A DNA stretch of 22,775 nucleotides, taken from IMG/VR virus record IMGVR_UViG_3300008267_000652, positions 1 through 22,775 of that record; one strand, written 5' to 3'. Each line of letters opens with the position of its first letter. Position 1 is the stretch's first letter. Position numbers and translations under genes: made by a program. This DNA comes from a virus. Shown piece by piece: positions 1 through 8,153 of this stretch. The notes beneath the pieces are model-generated. The model was not told the DNA's origin. It made no database searches and saw nothing but the letters and a program-made list of their open reading frames with translations.

Positions 1-390
1 GTGCATCCAATCAATTTTAAATCTTGGATCTACTACCCCACCATTTAAGCTTTTAATAAGCTCATTTAACGCATTAATAGTATAAAGCGTATTAGTATCT
101 TTTTTACGATGTACTAGAATCGTGTTTTCTGGGATACTAGCTACATTAGCTTGTTCTACATTATAAGTTACCACGTATTCGTTGTTGTTTTTAATCTCCA
201 ACACGAACATCTTGTTGTACATTATAGTGTATTTGCGGGTAAGGTCTCTTACCAAATCATCCAACGCATCCAACGTTGTAAATGTACAAAATAACTTATT
301 ATTCAAATCTTTTATATTTATGGGGTTTTCGTAATCGTACTCTGTACCATAAATATAAGAAGGTAACTCAAAAGTCGTAAGTGTCTCCAT
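1..390 (-). CDS. Unidentified phage protein, C-terminus cut by window edge
   Basis: An ATG at 388-390 opens a frame that runs 130 codons without a stop to base 1, so only the N-terminal part is visible. It begins METLTTFELPSYIYGTEYDY and continues as a soluble, mixed alpha/beta-looking sequence with no signal peptide or membrane segment. The start overlaps the 3' end of the upstream polymerase gene by 23 nt, which supports translational coupling and a shared transcript. I do not recognise the family. Being next to a DNA polymerase hints at a replication-associated role, but nothing in the residues shows it. Confidence is for a real gene, not for a function. Confidence 0.7.
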   Translation of the reverse strand, partial: METLTTFELPSYIYGTEYDYENPINIKDLNNKLFCTFTTLDALDDLVRDLTRKYTIMYNKMFVLEIKNNNEYVVTYNVEQANVASIPENTILVHRKKDTNTLYTINALNELIKSLNGGVVDPRFKIDWMH

Positions 391-1624
391 GTTTAACCTT
401 TATATGTAACTTTAATTTATCAAAAACTTGTTTAATTTCATTCAATACGTCCTGCTCTTGAGTATCTACATCAAATAAGAACGCATCGTATGTGTATAAA
501 ACCAATTTAGTATTTTTATTCTTTAATAACTTCAATATACGATGTAGAATTTTAATATTCACGCTTGTTTCCATGTTTTGTAAAACATAGTTAAACAGCT
601 TTTGAGGGTTCATATTTTCTAATTTGTCTTTCTCAAACACGTGGTTAGAAATAGGACATATAAGCTTTCCCTCGGTTTCGTATTTTTCCCAGCTCGTACG
701 TATATACTCGCTTGTAAGTTTAAAAAATTCTAAATCTTTATATTGTTCAAAAACTCCTCCGTATAATTGCTTAAACGTTAATTCTTTCGCTGTTTTGTAG
801 TCCACCCCATAAAGTTGAGCAAATGCCGAGTGAATATCTTCACTTCCAAAATCATAATCAACAAGGGTAGCAGCAAGAGTAGGATGGTAAGCACTAATAT
901 CAATCTCCACAAATACATCATTTCGCGGGATGAAGGATTTTCTGCACCCACTGTCGTGCGGTAAAGCTGCGAAATTAACCCCGGCAAATCGATTCGATGG
1001 TCGAGTGGTGAGTGTTTTAAAATTGTACTGTGTATAAATAATCTCTTGGTCGGTCTCGTAAAAATGTTTGCTAAATTCATCTTGATTAATTTTAATACCT
1101 ACTCTTTCTATAGCGTTAAACACTAATGTAGCCATGTCATTATAGAACGGGTTTAATGCGGAATTAATGCGGTGCTCTAAATCATCATACATTTGCTCGC
1201 AAACCTCATAGTGTTTAGTAATCGGCACGAGTTGATTGACGGTTAATAGATTTGGGTATCGATTATATAAAAATTTATGGGCTGTTGTTAAGGGAGGTAT
1301 ATACGGAGGAAGGGACAGGGTTATGTCTAAAAGCTGCTTTAAAGTTGTATAATGTAAGAATTCTTTTTTATCTCTAACATATATCTTTTTTAAACGTTTT
1401 AGATATAAATATACCTCATCTTCAAATAAAGTACCTGTTTCGGTATGAGAAATGGGTAAAATAAATCCCTTACTGTCTTCTATATGTCTAATATAGAAAG
1501 CACAAATAGAATTTTGGCTAGGATGTTGCCATGGATTGTTAGGAATAATTTCTACAAACGCTTCGTCAAAACCTCTTCCTACAAACCCTTGAAATTGTTC
1601 TTTATTTTCAATTAACCAAAACAC
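368..1624 (-). CDS. Family A (PolA-type) DNA polymerase, short form
   Basis: This is probably the phage replicative DNA polymerase. The PolA signature is clear: the template-binding stretch TRPSNRFAGVNFAALP (about 207-222), motif A EIDISAYHP with catalytic D242, motif B DIHSAF followed by AKELTFKQLYGG (263-290), and motif C LYTYDAFLF with catalytic D380. In motif C the usual His-Asp-Glu is Tyr-Asp-Ala. The first 160 residues resemble a degenerate exonuclease-type domain (ILPISHTET, DKKEFL, LLDITLSL), but I see no convincing DxE exonuclease centre. At 418 residues it is shorter than a Klenow fragment (about 600), so proofreading may be encoded elsewhere, as reported for phage RM378. The start is GTG, because an in-frame TAA directly precedes it and no early ATG exists. 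It lies 9 nt after the previous gene. Confidence 0.88.
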   Translation of the reverse strand: MFWLIENKEQFQGFVGRGFDEAFVEIIPNNPWQHPSQNSICAFYIRHIEDSKGFILPISHTETGTLFEDEVYLYLKRLKKIYVRDKKEFLHYTTLKQLLDITLSLPPYIPPLTTAHKFLYNRYPNLLTVNQLVPITKHYEVCEQMYDDLEHRINSALNPFYNDMATLVFNAIERVGIKINQDEFSKHFYETDQEIIYTQYNFKTLTTRPSNRFAGVNFAALPHDSGCRKSFIPRNDVFVEIDISAYHPTLAATLVDYDFGSEDIHSAFAQLYGVDYKTAKELTFKQLYGGVFEQYKDLEFFKLTSEYIRTSWEKYETEGKLICPISNHVFEKDKLENMNPQKLFNYVLQNMETSVNIKILHRILKLLKNKNTKLVLYTYDAFLFDVDTQEQDVLNEIKQVFDKLKLHIKVKHGDTYDF

Positions 1625-1633
1625 TTATTCAAT

Positions 1634-2203
1634 TCATTTATAGAATTGAAGATAATTATTTTTTAGGTATAATCCAAGTCCTATTATTTTAAGTTCTGCT
1701 TCTTTTAAAGCAACTATACGTTGGTTAACTTGGGCAACATTATCTTTATTTCCTGCTATTAGCCAAGGTATACTAAACCCAATGTACAAATTATTTTCAA
1801 AAATTCCCCTAGTTTCAGTATAAATGTTTTCATTTACTTTTTTAGCAAAGTAACGTTGTATTTCTCCTGTTTGATAATCCGCTAATGAAGGGTTAGGATA
1901 GTATCTAACTGGGGTTAAGACTGGGGGTATAAAAGGGCGTTTTAATTTAAGAAGATTAGTAGAATAAAATTCATTATCTCCTTCAAATCTAAGATCTGGG
2001 AAAGATTCTAAAACTGAATCTGGGAGAATAGGTGTAACGGATAAGGGGAGGTTAACTCCATCTCCAGGTTCTCTTCCACTAAATAATTTACCATCGTAAG
2101 TAGCAAAATAATATCCGATGTAAGGATCATTAGAACCTTGCACTTTAATCTCTCCATTAGAATAAAGATTAGGAGTTATATTTGCTTTAGGGTAATAAAT
2201 CAT
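1634..2203 (-). CDS. Small virion-type protein of unknown function
   Basis: This 189-residue protein is not assigned to a named family. It is rich in Tyr, Asn and Pro, contains a segment reading YYFATYDGKLFSGREPGD near residue 31, and ends in a short amphipathic region. There is no signal peptide or membrane helix. Its ATG overlaps the stop of the upstream hub gene (ATGA, 4 nt), so it is very likely co-translated with the baseplate genes and may be a minor tail or baseplate component. That role comes from position only. The next gene downstream is the DNA polymerase, so this marks the boundary between the structural and replication modules. Confidence 0.75.
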   Translation of the reverse strand: MIYYPKANITPNLYSNGEIKVQGSNDPYIGYYFATYDGKLFSGREPGDGVNLPLSVTPILPDSVLESFPDLRFEGDNEFYSTNLLKLKRPFIPPVLTPVRYYPNPSLADYQTGEIQRYFAKKVNENIYTETRGIFENNLYIGFSIPWLIAGNKDNVAQVNQRIVALKEAELKIIGLGLYLKNNYLQFYK

Positions 2204-5200
2204 AAACCAGAATTATTTGTTAATTTAGCTTGAGCAAATAAATCAAAAACCCATTGACTATTTTTTAGTATATTTCGTTTTTTATTGTAACTAGTTTGAA
2301 CCGATTGAGGGCTATTATTATTACCTCTTCCTTTAGATCCATTTTGGGTACGTAATATGTTTAAAATAGGACCATTAATATAATCTACACTAGAATTTAA
2401 TTTATCACCAAATGCTCCATATCTTTTACCTACAACAAGTAAAGCTACGTTTAAGTCTTCAGCAGTAGAAGATCCATTAGTTAATAAATTAGGAGTTTCT
2501 ACTAAAGTAGCATTAGGATTATTTGGGTAAAAACTAGATACAGGAAGCTTAGCAGTACTCAAAAGTTCATCTAAATACTTATAATTACTTTTAAAAGTTA
2601 TTTGAGTTAAACCTCTACCACGGTATGTATATCCTTCGTTTGCTTCATTTCCGTATAAACCACCATATAAATAGTTAGCAATTGCTCCTTCTCCTCGTCT
2701 TAATAACTGTCTTATTTCAGCATCTGTAGTACCTTTAGCTTTAATTTTACCTGGGAATACTGCTTTAAAGCGTTCAAAGCTATAATTAAAGCTTTCATCT
2801 ATAATTTTAAGACCAGATTCAGCTAAAGCTACAGATATGATTGCAAATACTCTTTGATAATCAGTTATTCCTTGTTGTTTTGCTCTATTAATAATTTTAG
2901 TAATTACTCTTCTATTTAAGTCATTGTCTGGGAGTTGGTCTGTAGTTGCAGCATCTCTTTGTTGTTGGGTATCTTCTAAAATTTCTTTAATATTAGAAAT
3001 TAAATTAACCTCAGCTTCTTTTGAATATAGTTTAGGTATAGATGTAGTTTGAATACTAGTAATCCATCTATTATCTATAAATTTATGGTCTAAAGCTGTT
3101 ATAATAAATTCTAAGGTTTCACCGTAATTAGGAGGTAAAAATCTTGAATTTATTTGTAATTTATCAAAAATACGAACTCCAGAAAGACCATCCATTGTAA
3201 CTGTAAAATTAATAGGAAGGAATCCTATAACAGGAGTTACTATACCCTTACCTAGGGCATCAGCTGCCATTACTTTACTAAAGAACGTAGATTGGATAGT
3301 TTGGAATTGTGCCCATTGATTTTCCCCTTCAGTTGAAGTCAAGTTTAAATTAGGAATTCTATAACTTTTAGCTTTAGTATAAGTAACACCTACAGAATCA
3401 TATTTTCTACCTTGACCATAATCAACAATATCAGTACCGAATAATTGATCAATCCCAGCATTTATTAAATTTCCAACACTACCCACTAAATTAGTAACAC
3501 CTGTAATAACTCCACTTCCAGAAGCTTCTCCTAAAGCATTATAATTATCACCTATTTGTTTTAAAGCTAATTGGGTATCTTCACTTGTAGTAGTAGTATC
3601 AAATTCTCCAAGATCAGATCCATCTAATTGTTTAAGATAGTCAACATATTGTTTAGCTAATAGAATAAAGTCATTATAGTTTTTAGCAGCATCTTTTTTT
3701 ACACGGTTTACATCAGTTTTAGTAGGGTTTACTCTGTCTACTAATCCTATATTCCATTTGCTTATAGCAGTAGAATCATATCCTACAGCTTGACCACCAG
3801 CTTGGGCTCCAATAGCAATTTGAGTTTGTAAACGTTTACTAATTTCTGTTCTTATACCATAATCACTTACAAAAGATCCCTCATTTAACCCATTTTTAGG
3901 ATTAAAACCAAATAAATTAAGTTCATAGTCGTAATTATCGCTAACTAATTTTTCTTTACCAAAAATAGTAACTTCATCATAAAATTGAATTACTTCTCTA
4001 ATTCTACCATTTATTTCAGTTTTATTTACTCTGTATTTAATTTTATTTATACCTCCTAAACATACATTAATATCATTCAAAAGAGTAGTTAAAAACTTAT
4101 CTAAATAAACACTACCATCTTCAGGATCTTCGTTAGTTGATAAAACATTAAGTAAATATTTGTACTCAAAGTAAACATTCATTAAACGACCTACATTAAT
4201 TCCTTTTTCTACTGAGTGGAAAGGAGAAATGCTATTTCCTTTTTCTGAAAAGAAATTTAATTGTTTACCATCAATTGTTTTAGAAAATCTTACAATTAAT
4301 TTTTGAGGGTCTGATGAAAAACTCCAAGTATTGCTATAAACAAATGTATCTTGGCTATAATCAATTCTTACATAGTTAGCAGTACCCTCAGAATCATATG
4401 ATAATAATTTTTGACTTATGAAACCTAATAAACTTCCAAATTGTATATATCGACAATAGGTAGAATCTTCAACTCCATACGCCACATTACAAGATAAAGT
4501 AGGATAATATATTTTATTATCATCTGTAAGTCCTGAAGTTAAATATTTATTACTTAATGCTAGTTGTTTTTGTTCTTCTTCATTCAAAAATTGTTTAATA
4601 GCATAATTTACATTATCTGATCCTGTTTCAGGAGTAGAAGCTAATTCAATAAAAGTAGCTAAAGCTGAAGAGCGGGTTGATGTTGTAGTTGAAGAACCTG
4701 AAGGTGGGGTATATTCTATACCTTCAACTTGGTTGTTAATTTTTAAACTTTCTATTACACTACCCGCACTAATTAAAATTAAAGTAATAGTGTAAGTTCG
4801 ATCTGGATTAAAATCCCAAGTAAAGTTTTTAACTACTCCTATAAATCCATCATAATTACCATATGAAGTTTTTCTATTAGCTTCAATTTTAGTTTCAAAA
4901 TCGGGGATTTTATTTACACCATTAGCATTAGCTACAGAAACAAATTCATTAGTTAAACTTAAAGAAGAAATATCAGCTCCAGTAGAATATGTAGCTTGAC
5001 CACTATCACTTATAGTTGTAGGATATGAGGTATTACCCCATTCGATAAACATAGTATAACCTAATCTTAGATATAAAGTATCAAGATATTCAAATTGTTT
5101 ACGATTAAAAGCTGTGATATTTACCGTAGCTTCTCTTAAAGTACCATTATTATAACTTTTAACTTCAAACCCAGTAATACCAGGCATTGGTACTAAACCA

Positions 5201-5598
5201 AATTGACTACCCCCAAATCCATAATTAGAAGGATTACTAGGAAGTGTAGTATTAGTTTCGCTAACACCAAATCTAAGTTCTCCATTAGAAGAATTTAATA
5301 CTCCTCCTTGAAGTACCATTTCTTGAGCTAAACGATTACCACCGTAACCATTAATTTCTAGTAAACTTTGTCTTACTTCTGATCCACTGTTATAGACGTC
5401 TATAACTTGCCCTTCACTGTTTGGGGCTTTAACTACTTGACTCTCTATATTAACTGAGGATGCTAATTTAATCCAGGATGTTTTACTATTTATCCAAGTT
5501 AAGTCACCCGAACTCAAAGCATTTTTACCTAAAACTTGTTGGCGTACTTTGATTTGGTCTTTTACATAGGGTAAGAAAGGAGCTCCTACTATACTCAT
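2200..5598 (-). CDS. Baseplate hub protein with C-terminal GH19-like muralytic domain
   Basis: This 1132-residue protein appears to be a tail hub or spike with a peptidoglycan-cleaving tip. Residues about 1-870 look like a baseplate hub region: beta-rich, Asn/Ser/Thr-rich and without membrane segments. From about residue 895 the sequence fits glycoside hydrolase family 19 and related phage endolysins: VALAESGLKIIDESFNYS (E927 and E935 match the two family acids), then AIANYLYGGLYGNE, then YTYRGRGLTQIT at about 990-1001 and a conserved NY. The likely role is local cell-wall digestion during DNA injection, comparable to T4 gp5 although built on a different hydrolase fold. The gene sits 6 nt after the gp53/LysM-like gene and overlaps the next gene by 4 nt. 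The hydrolase call is strong; the exact hub homology is moderate. Confidence 0.82.
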   Translation of the reverse strand: MSIVGAPFLPYVKDQIKVRQQVLGKNALSSGDLTWINSKTSWIKLASSVNIESQVVKAPNSEGQVIDVYNSGSEVRQSLLEINGYGGNRLAQEMVLQGGVLNSSNGELRFGVSETNTTLPSNPSNYGFGGSQFGLVPMPGITGFEVKSYNNGTLREATVNITAFNRKQFEYLDTLYLRLGYTMFIEWGNTSYPTTISDSGQATYSTGADISSLSLTNEFVSVANANGVNKIPDFETKIEANRKTSYGNYDGFIGVVKNFTWDFNPDRTYTITLILISAGSVIESLKINNQVEGIEYTPPSGSSTTTSTRSSALATFIELASTPETGSDNVNYAIKQFLNEEEQKQLALSNKYLTSGLTDDNKIYYPTLSCNVAYGVEDSTYCRYIQFGSLLGFISQKLLSYDSEGTANYVRIDYSQDTFVYSNTWSFSSDPQKLIVRFSKTIDGKQLNFFSEKGNSISPFHSVEKGINVGRLMNVYFEYKYLLNVLSTNEDPEDGSVYLDKFLTTLLNDINVCLGGINKIKYRVNKTEINGRIREVIQFYDEVTIFGKEKLVSDNYDYELNLFGFNPKNGLNEGSFVSDYGIRTEISKRLQTQIAIGAQAGGQAVGYDSTAISKWNIGLVDRVNPTKTDVNRVKKDAAKNYNDFILLAKQYVDYLKQLDGSDLGEFDTTTTSEDTQLALKQIGDNYNALGEASGSGVITGVTNLVGSVGNLINAGIDQLFGTDIVDYGQGRKYDSVGVTYTKAKSYRIPNLNLTSTEGENQWAQFQTIQSTFFSKVMAADALGKGIVTPVIGFLPINFTVTMDGLSGVRIFDKLQINSRFLPPNYGETLEFIITALDHKFIDNRWITSIQTTSIPKLYSKEAEVNLISNIKEILEDTQQQRDAATTDQLPDNDLNRRVITKIINRAKQQGITDYQRVFAIISVALAESGLKIIDESFNYSFERFKAVFPGKIKAKGTTDAEIRQLLRRGEGAIANYLYGGLYGNEANEGYTYRGRGLTQITFKSNYKYLDELLSTAKLPVSSFYPNNPNATLVETPNLLTNGSSTAEDLNVALLVVGKRYGAFGDKLNSSVDYINGPILNILRTQNGSKGRGNNNSPQSVQTSYNKKRNILKNSQWVFDLFAQAKLTNNSGL

Positions 5599-5604
5599 AA
5601 CTTA

Positions 5605-5910
5605 TTATCTTATATTATTTAAAGCTTTATAAGCATCTAAAATAGGACTTATATTTGTTGGGATTCTTAATTGTACCCCTTCAGGTGGGTAAAGCGAACC
5701 CTGAGTATATTGAGGGTTAGCACTAGATATAATCCACCATAAACTTGAATCGTTATAATATGCTACCGCTAAAACATCGTATCTATCCTCTGCTGATGTA
5801 ATAACATATACATCACTAAAATTATTAGGGATTTGAGGGTATTTGGTACTAGCATATTGTTGCTGGCCATTACGATTACGAATTAATGGGATTGGTTGGT
5901 AACGATTCAT
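5605..5910 (-). CDS. Baseplate wedge gp53-like / LysM-like tail protein
   Basis: This 101-residue protein has the core VYVITSAEDRYDVLAVAYY followed by NDSSLWWIISSANPQ and a closing LRIP. That pattern (x-Thr/Ser-x-Glu-Asp-Arg-Tyr-Asp, then Tyr-Tyr-Asn-Asp-x-x-Leu-Trp-Trp, then a Pro-rich return strand) is typical of T4 gp53 and LysM-related phage tail proteins, which sit in the baseplate and connect hub and wedge. It lies in the expected place, between a large baseplate protein 4 nt upstream and the hub-lysozyme gene 6 nt downstream, with no room for separate promoters. It is soluble and has no signal peptide. Confidence 0.75.
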   Translation of the reverse strand: MNRYQPIPLIRNRNGQQQYASTKYPQIPNNFSDVYVITSAEDRYDVLAVAYYNDSSLWWIISSANPQYTQGSLYPPEGVQLRIPTNISPILDAYKALNNIR

Positions 5911-5914
5911 AACT

Positions 5915-7822
5915 TTATCTTATAGGTTGTATTGGAGATGCACGTTGAACTCCTCCAGCTGGGTTTAGTGGGTCTAATATTGAAGGTCTAGTAGGAAGGG
6001 TAATTATAGGTTGAGGGTTTGGGGATCCAGCGGGTTGAAAAGTTGTGTTAGTAACTTTAAAAACACCATCAACTCCTTGAGAATATAAATTATTACCGGC
6101 TTCAGGATTAGCATTAGATAAAGATAAGAATCTTTGTTTAATTTTTCCACCTCCATTTATACCATCTGGGTTTTCTGCTTTTGAATAAGAAGATCCTACA
6201 ACTTGTGGTAAGAAATTATGGATAGGCTTAAATGTCATAGATACATCTAATCTATGAGGTAATTCTTGTATATTTTTTCCAGTAAAACCTGTAGCACTCC
6301 CAGCAGAACGAGTACTTTCTGCTTCATTTACAGGAATACCAATTTCCCAAGTAGCATCATTAGGTATAGTAACTGTTATATTTTCAATAATACCAGGCAT
6401 TTCGTAATAATACCCACCTAATGTAAGTTGAACTAAATTACCTCTCATATAACCGCCTTGACCATAGTCTGGGGTTAAAGAAGAGATAATATAGTTTAAT
6501 TTTTGATACATTACAGACATTTCTTGAATGGATTGGGCCATTAAAGTAAATGATACATTATTAGTTCTACTAAATCCTTTATATGTATAAAAATCTTCAC
6601 CTCTACCTAAGTATTTAAAAGGATCCCAAGTAGCAGACATATTATCATCAAATGAATTAATAAATGCTCTAAAATGGGCAAAAGTTTTTAAATTAGGATT
6701 ATCATTATCGATAACTGCTATTCTAAACTTAACTAAATCATTAGTCCTTACATCTGTATTGTTTACATTAGAACTTTGATATAAGTAAAGAGCATTTAAA
6801 GAATCTAATCCTCTATAATTTTGAGGAACTCCATTAGTATAATTTCTTCTATTTACTCCTCTTGCACCCGGATCTCCTAAATTAACTCTGTTTTCAATAT
6901 TACGAACCTTATAATTAGGAGATTCAGAAATATTACTAACATTTTTATCGTTAATTAATTGTTTTCTAAAATCTTGTACTGTAGTTATAGTGCCAGATCC
7001 TACTACAAAATAAGAATCACTACTATTATAAGTAAGTCTATTTAATTGATTTTGAGAATAAGTAGTATAATTTAAAGGAGTAAAACCAAGAGAAGTTCCA
7101 ATAAATTCAGCATTAGTACCACTAAATTGAGTTCTAAAAGAAGCTGTGCTTATAATAGTATCTAAAGATTTACCACCTTTACCAGCTTGAGGTCCTCCTT
7201 TATATTTGTATAATTCAGTAGATTGAAAACCATTAAGATTAGTAATTTTATTTTCGTATAAATTAATTAATCTATTATTTTCTATACTTCTAATACCTAA
7301 AGGATTACCTAAAGTTAAAAATCCTCCTACAGAACTACCATTTACTAAATCAATATATCGGGGAAGACTAAATTCTACATTTTGTCCTGTAAAATCAATT
7401 CCTTGTTTGTTAGGGTGAGCTCCAAAAGGATTACCAGCTGCTGCTGCTAAAGTAGATAAAGGGGTGTAAGTACCTCCATTTAAGCGTTTTATATTAGGGA
7501 CTGTTACGCTTGTAGGATATCCACCATAAATCCTAACTCCTAATGTAGATAGTAAATTTTGTTGAGCTGGGAATAAAAGTCCTTCAGCCGTAAGAAAGTA
7601 TTTAAGTAATCTTTCTTCATCAGCAAGTACACGACCCGGAACTAAATAGCCACCACGTATAAAGCCATCAGTTCCGCCGGTCTGGGCAAGTTTATCAATG
7701 CTTTGTTCAAACTTTCGTCTATAATCTACTTTATGAAAAGGTTGATTACTTGAACCTCCGCCTGGTCTATCCTTCCCGTACCTTAACGATTTTAAATCCG
7801 TTTGAAGGTCTATTAAAGGCAT
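5915..7822 (-). CDS. Large baseplate/tail structural protein
   Basis: This 635-residue protein has a long, variable N-terminal half rich in Asn, Gly and Tyr. Residues about 361-540 form a conserved-looking domain containing INSFDDNMSATWDPFKYLGR, YTYKGFSRTNNVSFTLMAQS, a Tyr-Gln-Lys-Leu-Asn-Tyr helix, and LTLGGYYYEMPGIIENITVT. That layout (odd or self-paired domain, G-R-x-E-D-x-x-Y-x-Y, Arg-Thr, then 'p-G-i-I-e-n-i') recurs in baseplate proteins encoded beside LysM/gp53-like genes in myophages. The C-terminal tail is Pro-rich. The gene begins 3 nt after the preceding one and ends 4 nt before the gp53-like gene. The structural role is likely; the exact subunit is not known. Confidence 0.72.
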   Translation of the reverse strand: MPLIDLQTDLKSLRYGKDRPGGGSSNQPFHKVDYRRKFEQSIDKLAQTGGTDGFIRGGYLVPGRVLADEERLLKYFLTAEGLLFPAQQNLLSTLGVRIYGGYPTSVTVPNIKRLNGGTYTPLSTLAAAAGNPFGAHPNKQGIDFTGQNVEFSLPRYIDLVNGSSVGGFLTLGNPLGIRSIENNRLINLYENKITNLNGFQSTELYKYKGGPQAGKGGKSLDTIISTASFRTQFSGTNAEFIGTSLGFTPLNYTTYSQNQLNRLTYNSSDSYFVVGSGTITTVQDFRKQLINDKNVSNISESPNYKVRNIENRVNLGDPGARGVNRRNYTNGVPQNYRGLDSLNALYLYQSSNVNNTDVRTNDLVKFRIAVIDNDNPNLKTFAHFRAFINSFDDNMSATWDPFKYLGRGEDFYTYKGFSRTNNVSFTLMAQSIQEMSVMYQKLNYIISSLTPDYGQGGYMRGNLVQLTLGGYYYEMPGIIENITVTIPNDATWEIGIPVNEAESTRSAGSATGFTGKNIQELPHRLDVSMTFKPIHNFLPQVVGSSYSKAENPDGINGGGKIKQRFLSLSNANPEAGNNLYSQGVDGVFKVTNTTFQPAGSPNPQPIITLPTRPSILDPLNPAGGVQRASPIQPIR

Positions 7823-7825
7823 TTA

Positions 7826-8110
7826 TTATCCAGGTAGGTTGTTAAGATACCATTTAGAAGGTGGCACATTACCATTATCTCTATCTAATTGAGAAGGTTG
7901 TGGTAATGGATTGTTTGTACCATCTAAGTAGGATTGGAATTGTGGGTTTACAGTACCAAAATTAGCTCCACTAATTGAGTAAGAAGGTTGTGTTCCATCA
8001 GCATGCAATTTAGATTGCTGGGTAGCTAAAGGATTAACTGGAGGAGTAGCACCGTCATAAGCTGTTAAGCTAGATCCTCCTTGGTTTACTAACATGTCTA
8101 ATAGTCCCAT
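7826..8110 (-). CDS. Small protein between tape measure and baseplate genes
   Basis: This 94-residue protein begins MGLLDMLVNQGG and is then Asn-, Pro-, Gln- and Ser-rich, ending NVPPSKWYLNNLPG. No membrane segment, coiled coil or catalytic motif is visible, and I do not recognise it. It is preceded by a 43-nt AT-rich gap carrying the repeated octamer described at 8128-8135, and it ends 3 nt before the baseplate gene. Its low complexity and its position just after the tape measure suggest a minor baseplate or tail component; that is inference from context. Confidence 0.65.
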   Translation of the reverse strand: MGLLDMLVNQGGSSLTAYDGATPPVNPLATQQSKLHADGTQPSYSISGANFGTVNPQFQSYLDGTNNPLPQPSQLDRDNGNVPPSKWYLNNLPG

Positions 8111-8127
8111 AGTAATATATTTTATTT

Positions 8128-8135
8128 ATAAATAT
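8128..8135 (-). promoter_or_regulatory. Intergenic octamer ATATTTAT, possible promoter element
   Basis: On the coding strand the octamer ATATTTAT continues into AAATAAAATA, so this copy also contains TATAAATA, which matches the T4 late promoter consensus. It lies 17 nt upstream of the ATG of the 94-residue gene. The function is inferred only from repetition at several gene starts. Confidence 0.35.
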
Positions 8136-8153
8136 TAAAAATTTAAATTTCTA

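Noticed and set aside
778-1080. Open frame of 100 codons inside the polymerase gene
   Set aside because: It is on the same strand in another frame, is low complexity, and overlaps the conserved palm region of the polymerase.
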